25,399 nt of DNA from JBMOPD01 sp049323615. GTDB taxonomy: Bacteria > Bacillota > Desulfotomaculia > Desulfotomaculales > Desulfocucumaceae. Below, piece by piece: positions 7,419 to 15,326 of this stretch. The stretch's first letter is position 1, and the number at the start of each line of letters is the position of its first letter. The stretch is taken from the NCBI GenBank assembly GCA_049323615.1, contig JBMOPD010000089.1:1-25399 (forward strand), written 5' to 3'. The position numbers were made by a program, and so were the translations under genes. A model generated the notes under the pieces. It was not told the origin of the DNA and made no database searches. It worked only from the letters and a program-made list of their open reading frames with translations.

Positions 7419-8393
7419 ATGTTTTTGTTTTTTAGAGTGGTTAATGCCAGATACAAGGAGAGAGAATATACATACCTGAAACTTTTGGAAAGCCACAGAC
7501 ACGGTGACAAAATAAAGCACAAGCAAGTGGTTAATCTCTCAAACATTAACCACTTGCCGGCGGACAGAATAAAGCCTCTTTTTGACGACCTGAACAGAAC
7601 CCTCGCCGTTTTCAGAGATATATCCGAATCAGCGCCTCCTTCTTGCAGGTATCTTAAAACATCCTACCTGCTGGCCCTGGAGAACGCCTTTAACGTGTCA
7701 CAACATTACCAGGACCAGGATTTAAAGGAAATAATTCTCCTGGACCAAAAGAGAAAATATAATTACCTGCATGACAACATACTATTCGAATTAGTTTCTA
7801 AAAAAGCTCTTGAATACGGGATTTCTTCAGATTTATTCTGCTGGGTGGAAAACATAACCGGTTGTCTGGTCTGTTTTCTAATGGACAGCACCGGTTTTCC
7901 CCTGAAATTTATTGTGCTAGATGAGCAAAGGGAGGAGGAAATAACCAATACTCTCGGCCTCATAATTAAAGACCGGCAACCGGGATTTTTTTTAGCCACG
8001 GCATGTGAAAGATTATACAACTCTTTCCAGCTGCTGGAATTGATGGAAAAGGAGAAAAGTTATATTGTAAAAGAAATTTTTTTGGTCAAGCAACTGACCA
8101 ACTGGCCCGGAAGACCTGATGTGATCATGGAAAAAATTTTGCTGTGCGGGTCAGCGTCTGAACAGAAGGATGAAAAGATCAGCGGTGCACTGCTGGCGGT
8201 TATCAGTTTAAAAGACCACATTGCCTATGTCAACAGCAGAGTCGATATAATTACCGGAGGACCTCTGTCTGCCCGGGACCTTGCCTGTACATACTTCATT
8301 TCTTTATTCTTTAAGAAAATGTTCGACGTGGTAATGGTCAGGCACGCATTTAGCAAAAAAGGTCCCGCCCGGTATTTAAGAGAGGAGTTGTAA
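7419..8393 (+). CDS. transposase-derived protein (IS1634/IS4-like), probably catalytically dead
   Basis: Residues 1-60 look like the N-terminus of IS1634-type transposases: MFLFFRVVN, EYTYLKLLES, KIKHKQVVNLSNIN, DRIKPLFDDL. Later blocks also fit: CFLMDSTGFPLKF for the VD.EGFPL strand, then FFLATACERLYN..QLLELMEKEKSYIV for the VVADRGL..NL..L...G..YIV block. In this last block the catalytic Asp of ADRG appears as Ala-Cys. The protein has 324 residues, far shorter than the usual 500 or more, yet the frame is open and no IS ends or target duplications are visible. ATG at 7419 has GGGAGG just upstream; GTGs at 7386 and 7389 are alternatives. Its end holds the ribosome site for the next gene, three bases downstream. 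Family is inferred from motif likeness by eye. It may be a domesticated regulator or a decaying remnant. Confidence 0.6.
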   Translation: MFLFFRVVNARYKEREYTYLKLLESHRHGDKIKHKQVVNLSNINHLPADRIKPLFDDLNRTLAVFRDISESAPPSCRYLKTSYLLALENAFNVSQHYQDQDLKEIILLDQKRKYNYLHDNILFELVSKKALEYGISSDLFCWVENITGCLVCFLMDSTGFPLKFIVLDEQREEEITNTLGLIIKDRQPGFFLATACERLYNSFQLLELMEKEKSYIVKEIFLVKQLTNWPGRPDVIMEKILLCGSASEQKDEKISGALLAVISLKDHIAYVNSRVDIITGGPLSARDLACTYFISLFFKKMFDVVMVRHAFSKKGPARYLREEL

Positions 8394-8396
8394 ACC

Positions 8397-9854
8397 GTGA
8401 CGCTGGATAAAAAGAATGTTTTTTTTCTGCTCCTGGGACTTGGACTGCTGCTATTATTCCATTTCCTGCCGCCGTTCAGCCCGGCCGTTGACCCGGGCGG
8501 AAAAAGTTTCGCCCTGTCCGCGGCGGGAAAATCTGCCATCGGGCTTTTCCTCCTGGCCGGTGTATGGTGGGTCTTTGAGGTTATACCCATCGGCGTCACC
8601 AGTATAGCCATCGGCATCTTGCAGCCCCTGTTCCTGATCAGGCCGGCCAAGGAGGCCATGAGGGACTTTATGGACCCCACGGTGCTGTTTATTTTCGGGT
8701 CCCTGCTGGTGGGCCTGACCTTCACCAAGGTGGGGCTGACCAAGCGGCTGGCCTATAAAATGCTGCTGGTGGTAGGGGAAAACACCAGTAAAATCCTGCT
8801 GGGATGCTTTGTAGTCACCGCCCTGCTCACTCACATCATGGCCCACACGGCGGTGGCCGCCACCGTGATACCCATCTTTCTGACCATACTGGCCCTGTAC
8901 AACGAGGGTGAGGGGAGCATAAGCAGGCCAACCAAGTTCGGCAAGGCGCTGTTCATCGGCATGGCCTATACCGCCGGGGCCGGCAGCATCTGCACGCTCC
9001 TGGGCGGGGCCCGCAACCCCGCGGCAGTAGGATTTTTTAAGGAATTTACCGGCGTGGACATATCCTTCCTCGATTTCTCTTTCCATCTTGCGCCCCTGGG
9101 CTGGGCAATGGTAATATTGTTATGGCTGATGCTCCTGATCATATTTAAACCCGAAAAGAAGTCCATTCCCGGGCTCAAGGAGAGGGCGGCGGACCTCTAC
9201 AGGCAGCTGGGTCCCATGACCAAGGAGGAAATATTCGTGGTGCTGGTGGTGGCCGGCGGCCTGGCAATGCTTGTTCTGCAGGCAGCGGTGCCGGCCCTGA
9301 AGGGCATTGACCGGTCCATCCCGCTGCTGCTGGCCGGACTGCTGTTCTTTGCCACCGGAATACTGGACATACAGGACCTGGAGAAAAAGATCCCCTGGAA
9401 CATAATCCTCCTCTTCAGCGGCGCCATGAGCATCGGCTTTGCCCTCTGGCAGACCGGCGCGGCCCAGTGGATGGCCATCAAGTGGCTCTCGCTCCTGCAG
9501 GGAGCTCCCTGGCTGTTCTTCGCCCTGGGGGTAGCCATTCTGGTGAGCATAATGACCAACTTCATCATGAACGTGGCCGCCATTGCCATTACCCTGCCGG
9601 TGGCGCTGGTTATCGCCCAGTACCTGGGGGTTAACCCTCAACTTATACTCTATATGGCCACGGCTGCTGCGGGAATGCCCTTCCTCCTCCTGATCGGGGC
9701 GGCGCCCAACGCCATGGCCTACGAGTCGCGGCAGTTCACCACCGGGGAGTTCTTTGCGGCCGGTATCCCGGCAACAATTCTGATGCTTGTGGTTATGACC
9801 ATTTTCGCCTTCACCTTCTGGCCCCTGATCGGCATGACTCCGTTGGCTAAATAG
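8397..9854 (+). CDS. DASS/SLC13-family anion (dicarboxylate) symporter
   Basis: Integral membrane transporter, probably sodium-coupled uptake of di- or tricarboxylates or sulfate. The 485 residues form about 11-12 hydrophobic segments. Family hallmarks: WWVFEVIPIGVTSI near residue 60, the re-entrant hairpin with AHTAVAATVIPI, and the second hairpin IMTNFIMNVAAIAITLPVAL, followed by GAAPNAMAYESRQFTTGEFF near the C-terminus. The GTG start has AGAGGAG nine bases upstream, lying inside the end of the preceding gene, which points to coupled translation. The next gene starts 21 bases after the stop. The substrate cannot be read from sequence alone. Confidence 0.9.
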   Translation: MTLDKKNVFFLLLGLGLLLLFHFLPPFSPAVDPGGKSFALSAAGKSAIGLFLLAGVWWVFEVIPIGVTSIAIGILQPLFLIRPAKEAMRDFMDPTVLFIFGSLLVGLTFTKVGLTKRLAYKMLLVVGENTSKILLGCFVVTALLTHIMAHTAVAATVIPIFLTILALYNEGEGSISRPTKFGKALFIGMAYTAGAGSICTLLGGARNPAAVGFFKEFTGVDISFLDFSFHLAPLGWAMVILLWLMLLIIFKPEKKSIPGLKERAADLYRQLGPMTKEEIFVVLVVAGGLAMLVLQAAVPALKGIDRSIPLLLAGLLFFATGILDIQDLEKKIPWNIILLFSGAMSIGFALWQTGAAQWMAIKWLSLLQGAPWLFFALGVAILVSIMTNFIMNVAAIAITLPVALVIAQYLGVNPQLILYMATAAAGMPFLLLIGAAPNAMAYESRQFTTGEFFAAGIPATILMLVVMTIFAFTFWPLIGMTPLAK

Positions 9855-9875
9855 TCTACTGAGGAGGATAAACAA

Positions 9876-11159
9876 ATGTCGGCGCAAACCCAGGTAATAT
9901 TCACGGGAGGTGTATTCCTCCTCACCTACGCCATGATCATAGCGGAAAAAATTCACCGCACCGTGGTGGCCCTGGCCGGGGCGGCAATTGTCATACTGGC
10001 GGGGATAATCAGCCAGGATCAGGCGGTTGAGGCTATCGACTTCAACACCATCGGGCTGCTGGTGGGCATGATGATCATCGTGGGCATCACCCGCCACACC
10101 GGGGTGTTCGAGTATATGGCCGTGGTGGCGGCCAGGCTTTCCAAAGGGGAGCCCATAGCCATCATGATTTCCCTGTCCGTTATCACGGCTGTGCTGTCAG
10201 CCTTCCTGGACAACGTGACTACCGTACTGCTCATAGTTCCGGTCACCTTCGCCATAGCCAATGAGTTAAAACTAAATGTAATACCCTTCCTTATCGCCGA
10301 GGTGGTGGCCTCCAACATCGGGGGGACGGCAACCCTCATCGGCGACCCGCCCAACATAATGATCGGCAGCGCCACCGGGCTGGGCTTCATGGACTTTGTT
10401 ATCGCTTTGACACCTGTAATTATCGTGATACTCATCGCCACCATGATCTGGCTCAAGTTTCTCTACGGCAAACAGATGGTGGCGGAACCGCAACTGAAAA
10501 AGAATATAGTAATGATGGACCCCAACGAGCAGATAAAGGACCGCCGTCTGTTGAAGAAGTGCCTGATCGCTATCGGGATAACCATCCTGGGATTCTTCCT
10601 GCACCAGTACCTTCACCTGGAGTCTGCCACCGTGGCCCTGTCCGGCGCCACCCTGCTGCTCCTGATGACCCGGGACGAACCGGAACACGCCCTGGCGGCG
10701 GTGGAATGGCCGGTGATATTCTTCTTCGTGGGGCTGTTCATAATCGTGGGGGCCCTGGAACAGGTGGGCATTATTGAGGCCATAGCCAGGAAGTCACTGG
10801 AGCTTACCGGAGGCGCCATGGTTCCCACCGGCCTCCTGATACTCTGGCTGTCGGCAATCGCTTCGGCCTTTGTGGACAACATCCCCTTTGTGGCCACCAT
10901 GATCCCGCTGATCCAGGACATGGGGCGGCTGGGCGGAATCACGGACCTGAATCCCCTGTGGTGGTCCCTCTCCCTGGGGGCCTGCCTGGGCGGCAACGGC
11001 ACTCTCATCGGGGCCTCGGCCAATGTGGTGGTGGCCGGGATGGCGGAAAAGAGAGGGATATTAATCACCTTTATTAAGTTCACAAAGGTGGCCTTCCCCA
11101 TGATGATCATGTCCATCATCATCAGCACGGTCTACCTGTTATTATTCTTCCTGCGGTAA
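9876..11159 (+). CDS. ArsB/NhaD-type ion transporter (P-protein-like)
   Basis: Polytopic membrane protein of the ion transporter superfamily, 427 residues with about 11 hydrophobic segments and two inverted repeats. Diagnostic blocks are DNVTTVLLIVPVTFAIA and GGTATLIGDPPNIMIG in the first half, and FVDNIPFVATMIPL with GGNGTLIGASANVVVAGMAE in the second. These are as in the NhaD sodium/proton antiporters, ArsB and the human P protein. A strong GAGGAGGAT site precedes ATG. It directly follows the SLC13 gene, with a 21-base gap, and is the last gene of the operon, ending two bases from the convergent MoaD-like gene. No arsenic genes (arsR, arsC) are near, so arsenite export is not supported. The exchanged ion is unknown. 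Confidence 0.9.
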   Translation: MSAQTQVIFTGGVFLLTYAMIIAEKIHRTVVALAGAAIVILAGIISQDQAVEAIDFNTIGLLVGMMIIVGITRHTGVFEYMAVVAARLSKGEPIAIMISLSVITAVLSAFLDNVTTVLLIVPVTFAIANELKLNVIPFLIAEVVASNIGGTATLIGDPPNIMIGSATGLGFMDFVIALTPVIIVILIATMIWLKFLYGKQMVAEPQLKKNIVMMDPNEQIKDRRLLKKCLIAIGITILGFFLHQYLHLESATVALSGATLLLLMTRDEPEHALAAVEWPVIFFFVGLFIIVGALEQVGIIEAIARKSLELTGGAMVPTGLLILWLSAIASAFVDNIPFVATMIPLIQDMGRLGGITDLNPLWWSLSLGACLGGNGTLIGASANVVVAGMAEKRGILITFIKFTKVAFPMMIMSIIISTVYLLLFFLR

Positions 11160-11161
11160 CT

Positions 11162-11434
11162 TCACCCGCCGTGGATGGCCGGGAAAAAGACCACCTCACT
11201 GCCGGGAGAAATATCAGCCCTGGTGTCGGTCAAAGCCTTTCCGTTTAAAAACACCCTGGCGTACGGGGCCAGTTTTCCCTCCGGACAGAACTGGGCCCCG
11301 AACCGGGGATACTTCCGGCAGGCAAGGTCCAGAAACTCAGCGAAGGAAATCCCGGCGGGGCTCTCTATTTCCGTTCCCTCTGTCAGTTCCTTCTCCACGT
11401 CCAATACCAGCACCCTGATTCTTACATTGCCCAT
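11162..11434 (-). CDS. MoaD/ThiS-family sulfur carrier protein
   Basis: Ubiquitin-fold sulfur carrier, about 90 residues. The core pattern of hydrophobic strands (VRIRVLVLD, SFAEFLDLA, YARVFLNGKAL, SEVVFFPAIHGG) ends in the free Gly-Gly that becomes adenylated and thiocarboxylated by an E1-like partner. ATG at 11434 is chosen; the longer frame to 11494 only translates a G-rich non-coding stretch (GSGVGDWGLGPGVG). It lies downstream of the Nif3-like gene on the same strand. No moaE, moeB, thiF or tungsten-enzyme gene is in the window, so whether it serves molybdopterin, thiamine, tungsten cofactor or another sulfur transfer cannot be decided. Confidence 0.85.
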   Translation of the reverse strand: MGNVRIRVLVLDVEKELTEGTEIESPAGISFAEFLDLACRKYPRFGAQFCPEGKLAPYARVFLNGKALTDTRADISPGSEVVFFPAIHGG

Positions 11435-11442
11435 AAAACCAA

Positions 11443-11473
11443 CCCCCGGCCCTAATCCCCAATCCCCGACCCC
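11443..11473 (-). other. G-quadruplex motif upstream of the MoaD-like gene
   Basis: On the minus strand five G-runs (GGGG, GGGG, GGGG, GGG, GGGGG) are separated by loops of only 2-4 bases (11470-11473, 11464-11467, 11457-11460, 11450-11452, 11443-11447). It sits between the Nif3-like stop and the MoaD-like start, about 10 bases before the ATG. Folding in RNA or DNA is inferred. Confidence 0.6.
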
Positions 11474-11486
11474 GGATCCAAATCTT

Positions 11487-12608
11487 TTAAGCATAAGTAA
11501 ACGGATCCCCGTCTACCGCTGAAACAAGGATTTCCACATCCAGGCCCCTTTCCCGGCAGCGTTCTCCCAGATAACCGGCCAGCGCCGGCAACACAACCTT
11601 TTCGGTGCCGTAATGCCCCGCGTCTATAAAGCACATTCCCGCCGCCAGCATATCCCTGGCCCCGTGGTAGCCGATATCCCCGGTAACAAGCACATCGGCC
11701 CCGCCGGCCAGGGCCAGGGGCCAGAAATCGGTTCCGGACCCCCCGCATACCGCCACCTTCTGTATTTTCCTGTCCGCCGGCCCTCCCCGGCGAACTGCGG
11801 GAAGCTGCAGCGCTTCCTTTACCTGCCGGGCAAACTCACCGAAGGGGAGCGGCTCATTCAGCCTGCCCATCCTGCCGCTCCCGGAATTGGCAGACCTGTT
11901 TTCCAGGGGATAAAGATCATAAGCCACTTCCTCATAAGGGTGGGCCGACAGCATGGCCCTCACCACATGTCCCGCCAGCCTTGCCGGAAGTATTGTTTCC
12001 AGCCTCACCTCATCCACCTTTTCCAGCTCTCCCTGCCTGCCGATGAAGGGGCTGCTGCCTTCCAGGGGCCTGAAAGTGCCGGTTCCCCCGAGCATAAAAG
12101 TGCACTCGCTGTAGTTGCCGATCCACCCGGCCCCCGCCCCGGCAAGCGCTTCCCGCACGGCGTCGGCGTGGTCAGCCGGAACAAACACAACCAGCTTTAA
12201 AAACCTTTCATTGCCTGGCCTCAGCACCGTGATACCGGCAAGGCCCAGTTTTTCGGCCAGGACCGCGCTGACGCCCCGGCCGGCGTTGTCCAGGTTTGTG
12301 TGGGCGGCATAAACGGTTATTCCGGCCCTGATTATCCGGGCCAGCAGCCGTCCTGGCGGCTGGTCCTCCCTGATCTGTTTAATCCCTTTAATTAAAAGAG
12401 GATGATGGGTGATCACCAGGTCGGCCCCCTTTGCCTGCGCCTCTGCAAGCACGGCCTCGTCCATGTCCAGGGCCAGCAAAACCCTGCTCACCGGTCTCTC
12501 CGGGTCACCCGCCTGCAGGCCGCTGTTATCCCACTCTTCGGCCAGGTCGGCCGGAGAAAGTTCCTCAATCATTTCAAAGAATGTCCCGCACCTTGCCTGC
12601 ACCGGCAA
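11487..12608 (-). CDS. Nif3-like dinuclear metal-centre protein
   Basis: Member of the NIF3/YqfO family, which forms hexameric toroids with a two-metal site; annotated as GTP cyclohydrolase 1 type 2 homologue, though the true reaction is unsettled. Metal-ligand blocks are seen: DLVITHHPLL (near residue 64), AAHTNLDNA (about 101) and, in the C-terminal part, DAGHYGTEKVV. The middle third contains the inserted PII/CutA-like domain found in longer members (LKLVVFVPADHADAVREAL to SAHPYEEVAYDLYPL). At 373 residues it is full length. TTG start at 12608 directly follows GGGAGGTGAT; the GTG two codons later is also possible. It overlaps trmK by 40 bases, the usual Firmicutes pairing. Confidence 0.93.
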   Translation of the reverse strand: MPVQARCGTFFEMIEELSPADLAEEWDNSGLQAGDPERPVSRVLLALDMDEAVLAEAQAKGADLVITHHPLLIKGIKQIREDQPPGRLLARIIRAGITVYAAHTNLDNAGRGVSAVLAEKLGLAGITVLRPGNERFLKLVVFVPADHADAVREALAGAGAGWIGNYSECTFMLGGTGTFRPLEGSSPFIGRQGELEKVDEVRLETILPARLAGHVVRAMLSAHPYEEVAYDLYPLENRSANSGSGRMGRLNEPLPFGEFARQVKEALQLPAVRRGGPADRKIQKVAVCGGSGTDFWPLALAGGADVLVTGDIGYHGARDMLAAGMCFIDAGHYGTEKVVLPALAGYLGERCRERGLDVEILVSAVDGDPFTYA

Positions 12609-13285
12609 ATCACCTCCCTCAGCCTGTTCAGCCTGGATGTTATCTCGATGGCCTTCTCCATTGCCTGTTCGGACCTGCTCCCGGCCAGGCCGTTCAGGAC
12701 CCGCTGGTAGTCGCCTTTTATTTTTTCCAGGTATTCAATCAGCACCGGGCTGCATTTATCAACCAGTTTGGGGCCGATTTCCAGCAGGAATTGATCCTGC
12801 CAGTGGTCCTCCCCCGGTTCGGCCGCGATGATTACATAAAATTTTCCGTCTTCCTTCACCAGTTCCTCGTCCGCCAGACGCCACCCGTTTTGCGCAAGCC
12901 ACCGCCTGAGGGCGCCCGGATTGGACATCGGCTGAAGCACCAGGCGGCTTATCCCGGCCAGCACCCCCCGCGACCGGTTCAATATGCCCAGAATATTATT
13001 GGCCCCCATGCCGGCTATGACTATTACGTCTACCTCGCCGGGGCGGATTGCTTCCAGCCCGTCTCCTTTCCTCACTTCCACCCGCCCGCCGGCTTCCACC
13101 GACATGGCCTGCCGGCAGGCAGTCCGGTAGGGCTTTTCATTCATTTCGGTGGCTATGACCCTGGGCGACCTGCCCGTTTTTACAAGGTTTACCGGCAGCA
13201 TGGCGTGATCCGTGCCTATATCGGCAACCCTGGCGCCCGGGGGAATTAAATTGGCTATGGCAGCCAGCCGGGAAGACAGTTCCAA
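12569..13285 (-). CDS. trmK: tRNA (adenine-22-N1)-methyltransferase
   Basis: Rossmann-fold SAM-dependent enzyme that methylates A22 in the D-loop of tRNA. Residues about 17-30 hold the SAM motif (GARVADIGTDHAMLP), followed by VIATEMNEKPY and the conserved VIAGMGANNI (about 90-99) and LVLQPMSNPGALRRWL blocks. The C-terminal half is a predicted helical coil, as in the family. Length 238 residues is normal. The TTG start has AAGGAGG nine bases upstream. Its 3' end overlaps the Nif3-like gene by 40 bases. In Bacillus the same pair (yqfN-yqfO) lies near sigA; here the upstream neighbour is an AcuA-like gene instead. Confidence 0.94.
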   Translation of the reverse strand: MELSSRLAAIANLIPPGARVADIGTDHAMLPVNLVKTGRSPRVIATEMNEKPYRTACRQAMSVEAGGRVEVRKGDGLEAIRPGEVDVIVIAGMGANNILGILNRSRGVLAGISRLVLQPMSNPGALRRWLAQNGWRLADEELVKEDGKFYVIIAAEPGEDHWQDQFLLEIGPKLVDKCSPVLIEYLEKIKGDYQRVLNGLAGSRSEQAMEKAIEITSRLNRLREVICRCRQGAGHSLK

Positions 13286-13360
13286 AAAACGGGCCCTCCT
13301 TAACTACTTTTAAATGTTATCCGGTATCCCTAAGAATTACCGCATCGCACCAAAATATAC

Positions 13361-13936
13361 TTATATCCTGCCCGCCGCCAGGTCGTCAAAAACCATCATT
13401 GCCTCCAGCCCCACCCTGTACCCCACCCGGGCCATCAGTATATTGGCCGGGTGCTCCAGGATGTCCGGGTCATTGGTGGGCATGGGCATAAAGCCGGCCT
13501 GGCCGAAAAACTTGTCCAGCATGGCCCTGTATTCCCAGATACCCAGCCGGTTGCCTTCGGTGTCCCAGTGCCGGAAGTACTCGGTGCTTATAACTATATA
13601 GTCCTCCCAGTAATCGTCCATGAATATGTACTTTAAAAGGCTTGACCCCACCTTCCGGCACCGCCAGTCACGGGCCACCTCGACCCCCCCCAGCTCAATG
13701 ACAGCGGGGTGCCTGTACCAGCGGCTCAATTCATCCGGCCTGTGAAAGGTAACATATCCCACTATTTCTTCGCCCACCCTGGCCACGTATACCCTCCCCA
13801 TATCAAGGCCGGCAATTTTAACCAGGGCCTTTTTCTGTTTTTCGGGAGGGCGGAAGTTGGTCAGCTGTCTGTGCATGCTGAGGGCAGCCAGGGAATTTCC
13901 ACTTACAGGCCCTTCCACCATATACCCCTGAGGCAT
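13361..13936 (-). CDS. acuA: GNAT acetyltransferase resembling AcuA
   Basis: Gcn5-related N-acetyltransferase, 191 residues. The acetyl-CoA-binding part is at about residues 80-100 (IELGGVEVARDWRCRKVGSSLL). The C-terminal part with the stretch YIVISTEYFRHWD, then IWEYRAMLDKFFG, then the NDPDILEHPANILMARVG block matches my memory of AcuA, the protein acetyltransferase that inactivates acetyl-CoA synthetase in Bacillus. If so it modifies an acyl-CoA synthetase lysine. ATG with AGAGGTGA six bases upstream supports the start. It sits upstream of trmK on the same strand, about 75 bases apart. No acuB, acuC or acsA is visible in the window. Family is certain, the AcuA subfamily likely. Confidence 0.82.
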   Translation of the reverse strand: MPQGYMVEGPVSGNSLAALSMHRQLTNFRPPEKQKKALVKIAGLDMGRVYVARVGEEIVGYVTFHRPDELSRWYRHPAVIELGGVEVARDWRCRKVGSSLLKYIFMDDYWEDYIVISTEYFRHWDTEGNRLGIWEYRAMLDKFFGQAGFMPMPTNDPDILEHPANILMARVGYRVGLEAMMVFDDLAAGRI

Positions 13937-13980
13937 GAGCCGTCACCTCTGAACATGTTAAAAAATAAAGTATTTAAATG

Positions 13981-14007
13981 TTGAAAAAGGTGGAGTAAAC
14001 TTATACT
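13981..14007 (+). promoter_or_regulatory. possible promoter of the envelope gene cluster
   Basis: TTGAAA (13981-13986) and TATACT (14002-14007), with a 15-base spacer that is shorter than ideal. It lies 47 bases before the TTG start at 14055. Weak call. Confidence 0.3.
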
Positions 14008-14054
14008 ACAAATACTACAAACCTTACCGCAAAACCAGGAAAGGATGTAGCGTT

Positions 14055-15182
14055 TTGCTAAAATTTATGCGTACCCTTTTAATTATTCCAGCTTTAATTA
14101 TAGTATATATTTCCATCAATGTTTATCCTTCTTTTGCCTACGAGGACCCCGGACTGGAAAGGCAAAAACACCGGCAGGCCATCTCTGCCCTTGACGAAGA
14201 GGCCAGCAGGCTGGCCCAGGAACTGGTGGTACTTGATTTAAAAGAAAAGAAGGCCCGGGAGGAAAGCGAATTAATTAAAAAAGAACTGGAGAACACCCGG
14301 ATCAGGAAAAATAATGCCGCTTTTGAATATGAAAGGGCCCTTGAAGCAAAAAAAAGCGGCCTGAAAAAAATGGGTTACTGGGTTAATTTTCATTACCGCT
14401 ATGGCTACTGGAGCCTGGTCGATGTTGTTTTCGGCGCCGGAAGCCTTGGAGACCTGGTGAACAGGTCGCTGATGGTGGCCATAATCCTGGGCCGGCAGTC
14501 AAAGGACTACCTGCAGGCGGTAGACTCCTGTACAGCCGCGCGGCAAAGGGAAGAAGCCTTAAGGGAAGCGGAGAATCAGTTAAACAGTCAGAGCAAATCG
14601 CTGGCCGGGCAGATTGACAATATCGCTCAACTGGCGGAACAGCGTAAAGAATTTCTGGCCGGAATAAAAAGGAGTTCCCGGGAACTGGCCCTCAAGGTGG
14701 CCTCACTGGAGCGAAAATTGCTCGATTCCATAAACCTGGTGGAGTTCCTGACCGGCGCCCTGGCCAAATTTTCCTGGCAGGAGTTGGAGCCGGACAGAGT
14801 TTCATTTAATACTGGCGGAATTTTGGTTGAGCTGTCTGAAACAACCCTGAACAGGGCCCTCCAGGGAACCGGAGACCAGGACCTGCAGGGCCTTTCGGTG
14901 CAATTGAAAGAAGATCTGTTCATACTGACCGGAAAGGATAAAAACTCATCGTCCACCTTCACGCTGCAAGGGCTGCTGGTGCCCTCGGAGGCTTCCGGGG
15001 CGGTCAGGATCGACCTTAAATTGCTGAGCCTGGACGGCATTCCTGTAACCGGGGAAGTTTTGCGGGAGGTAGCCGGAAATTCAGGGTTCTACCTGCCGAT
15101 ACCGGAAGGGATGAGACAGTTTGAACCATCCCGGATTGAAATATTTGATGGAAAAATGGGCATTACCCTGCGTTTCGGCTGA
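14055..15182 (+). CDS. secreted coiled-coil protein, EnvC/PcsB-like N-terminus without peptidase domain
   Basis: Residues about 5-28 form a signal peptide or anchor (MRTLLIIPALIIVYISI then PSFAYED). Then come two long coiled-coil stretches (about 35-110 and 150-235) around a conserved-looking centre, MGYWVNFHYRYGYWSLVDVVFGAGSLGDLVNR, which resembles the loop of EnvC and PcsB proteins that regulate wall hydrolases. The usual C-terminal M23 or CHAP peptidase is absent. The last 130 residues are beta-rich and end LRFG; they may be a lipid- or ligand-binding fold, which I cannot name. The TTG start has AAGGATG upstream. First of three plus-strand genes coding for membrane-linked proteins. Likely acts outside the membrane in wall or spore-envelope remodelling, which is inference. 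Confidence 0.8.
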   Translation: MLKFMRTLLIIPALIIVYISINVYPSFAYEDPGLERQKHRQAISALDEEASRLAQELVVLDLKEKKAREESELIKKELENTRIRKNNAAFEYERALEAKKSGLKKMGYWVNFHYRYGYWSLVDVVFGAGSLGDLVNRSLMVAIILGRQSKDYLQAVDSCTAARQREEALREAENQLNSQSKSLAGQIDNIAQLAEQRKEFLAGIKRSSRELALKVASLERKLLDSINLVEFLTGALAKFSWQELEPDRVSFNTGGILVELSETTLNRALQGTGDQDLQGLSVQLKEDLFILTGKDKNSSSTFTLQGLLVPSEASGAVRIDLKLLSLDGIPVTGEVLREVAGNSGFYLPIPEGMRQFEPSRIEIFDGKMGITLRFG

Positions 15183-15326
15183 TCCCCGGCATAATACCGC
15201 CCAGGCAAATTAAACCAGCTTCAAAAATTTGATAATTACCGAAAGGTATCCAGTTGACCGGAGCGAATAAAATTTATTACTACAGTTATTATGAACCCAT
15301 GTCAGCAACATCCGGAGGTTGTAGAG

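Noticed and set aside
9120..10097. 325-codon minus-strand frame across the two transporters
   Set aside because: Very rich in His, Gln and Gly, spans two well-supported genes and has no family signature.
9876..11159. Arsenite efflux pump ArsB
   Set aside because: The fold is shared, but no arsR, arsC or arsA is nearby and the sequence fits NhaD and P-protein relatives as well.
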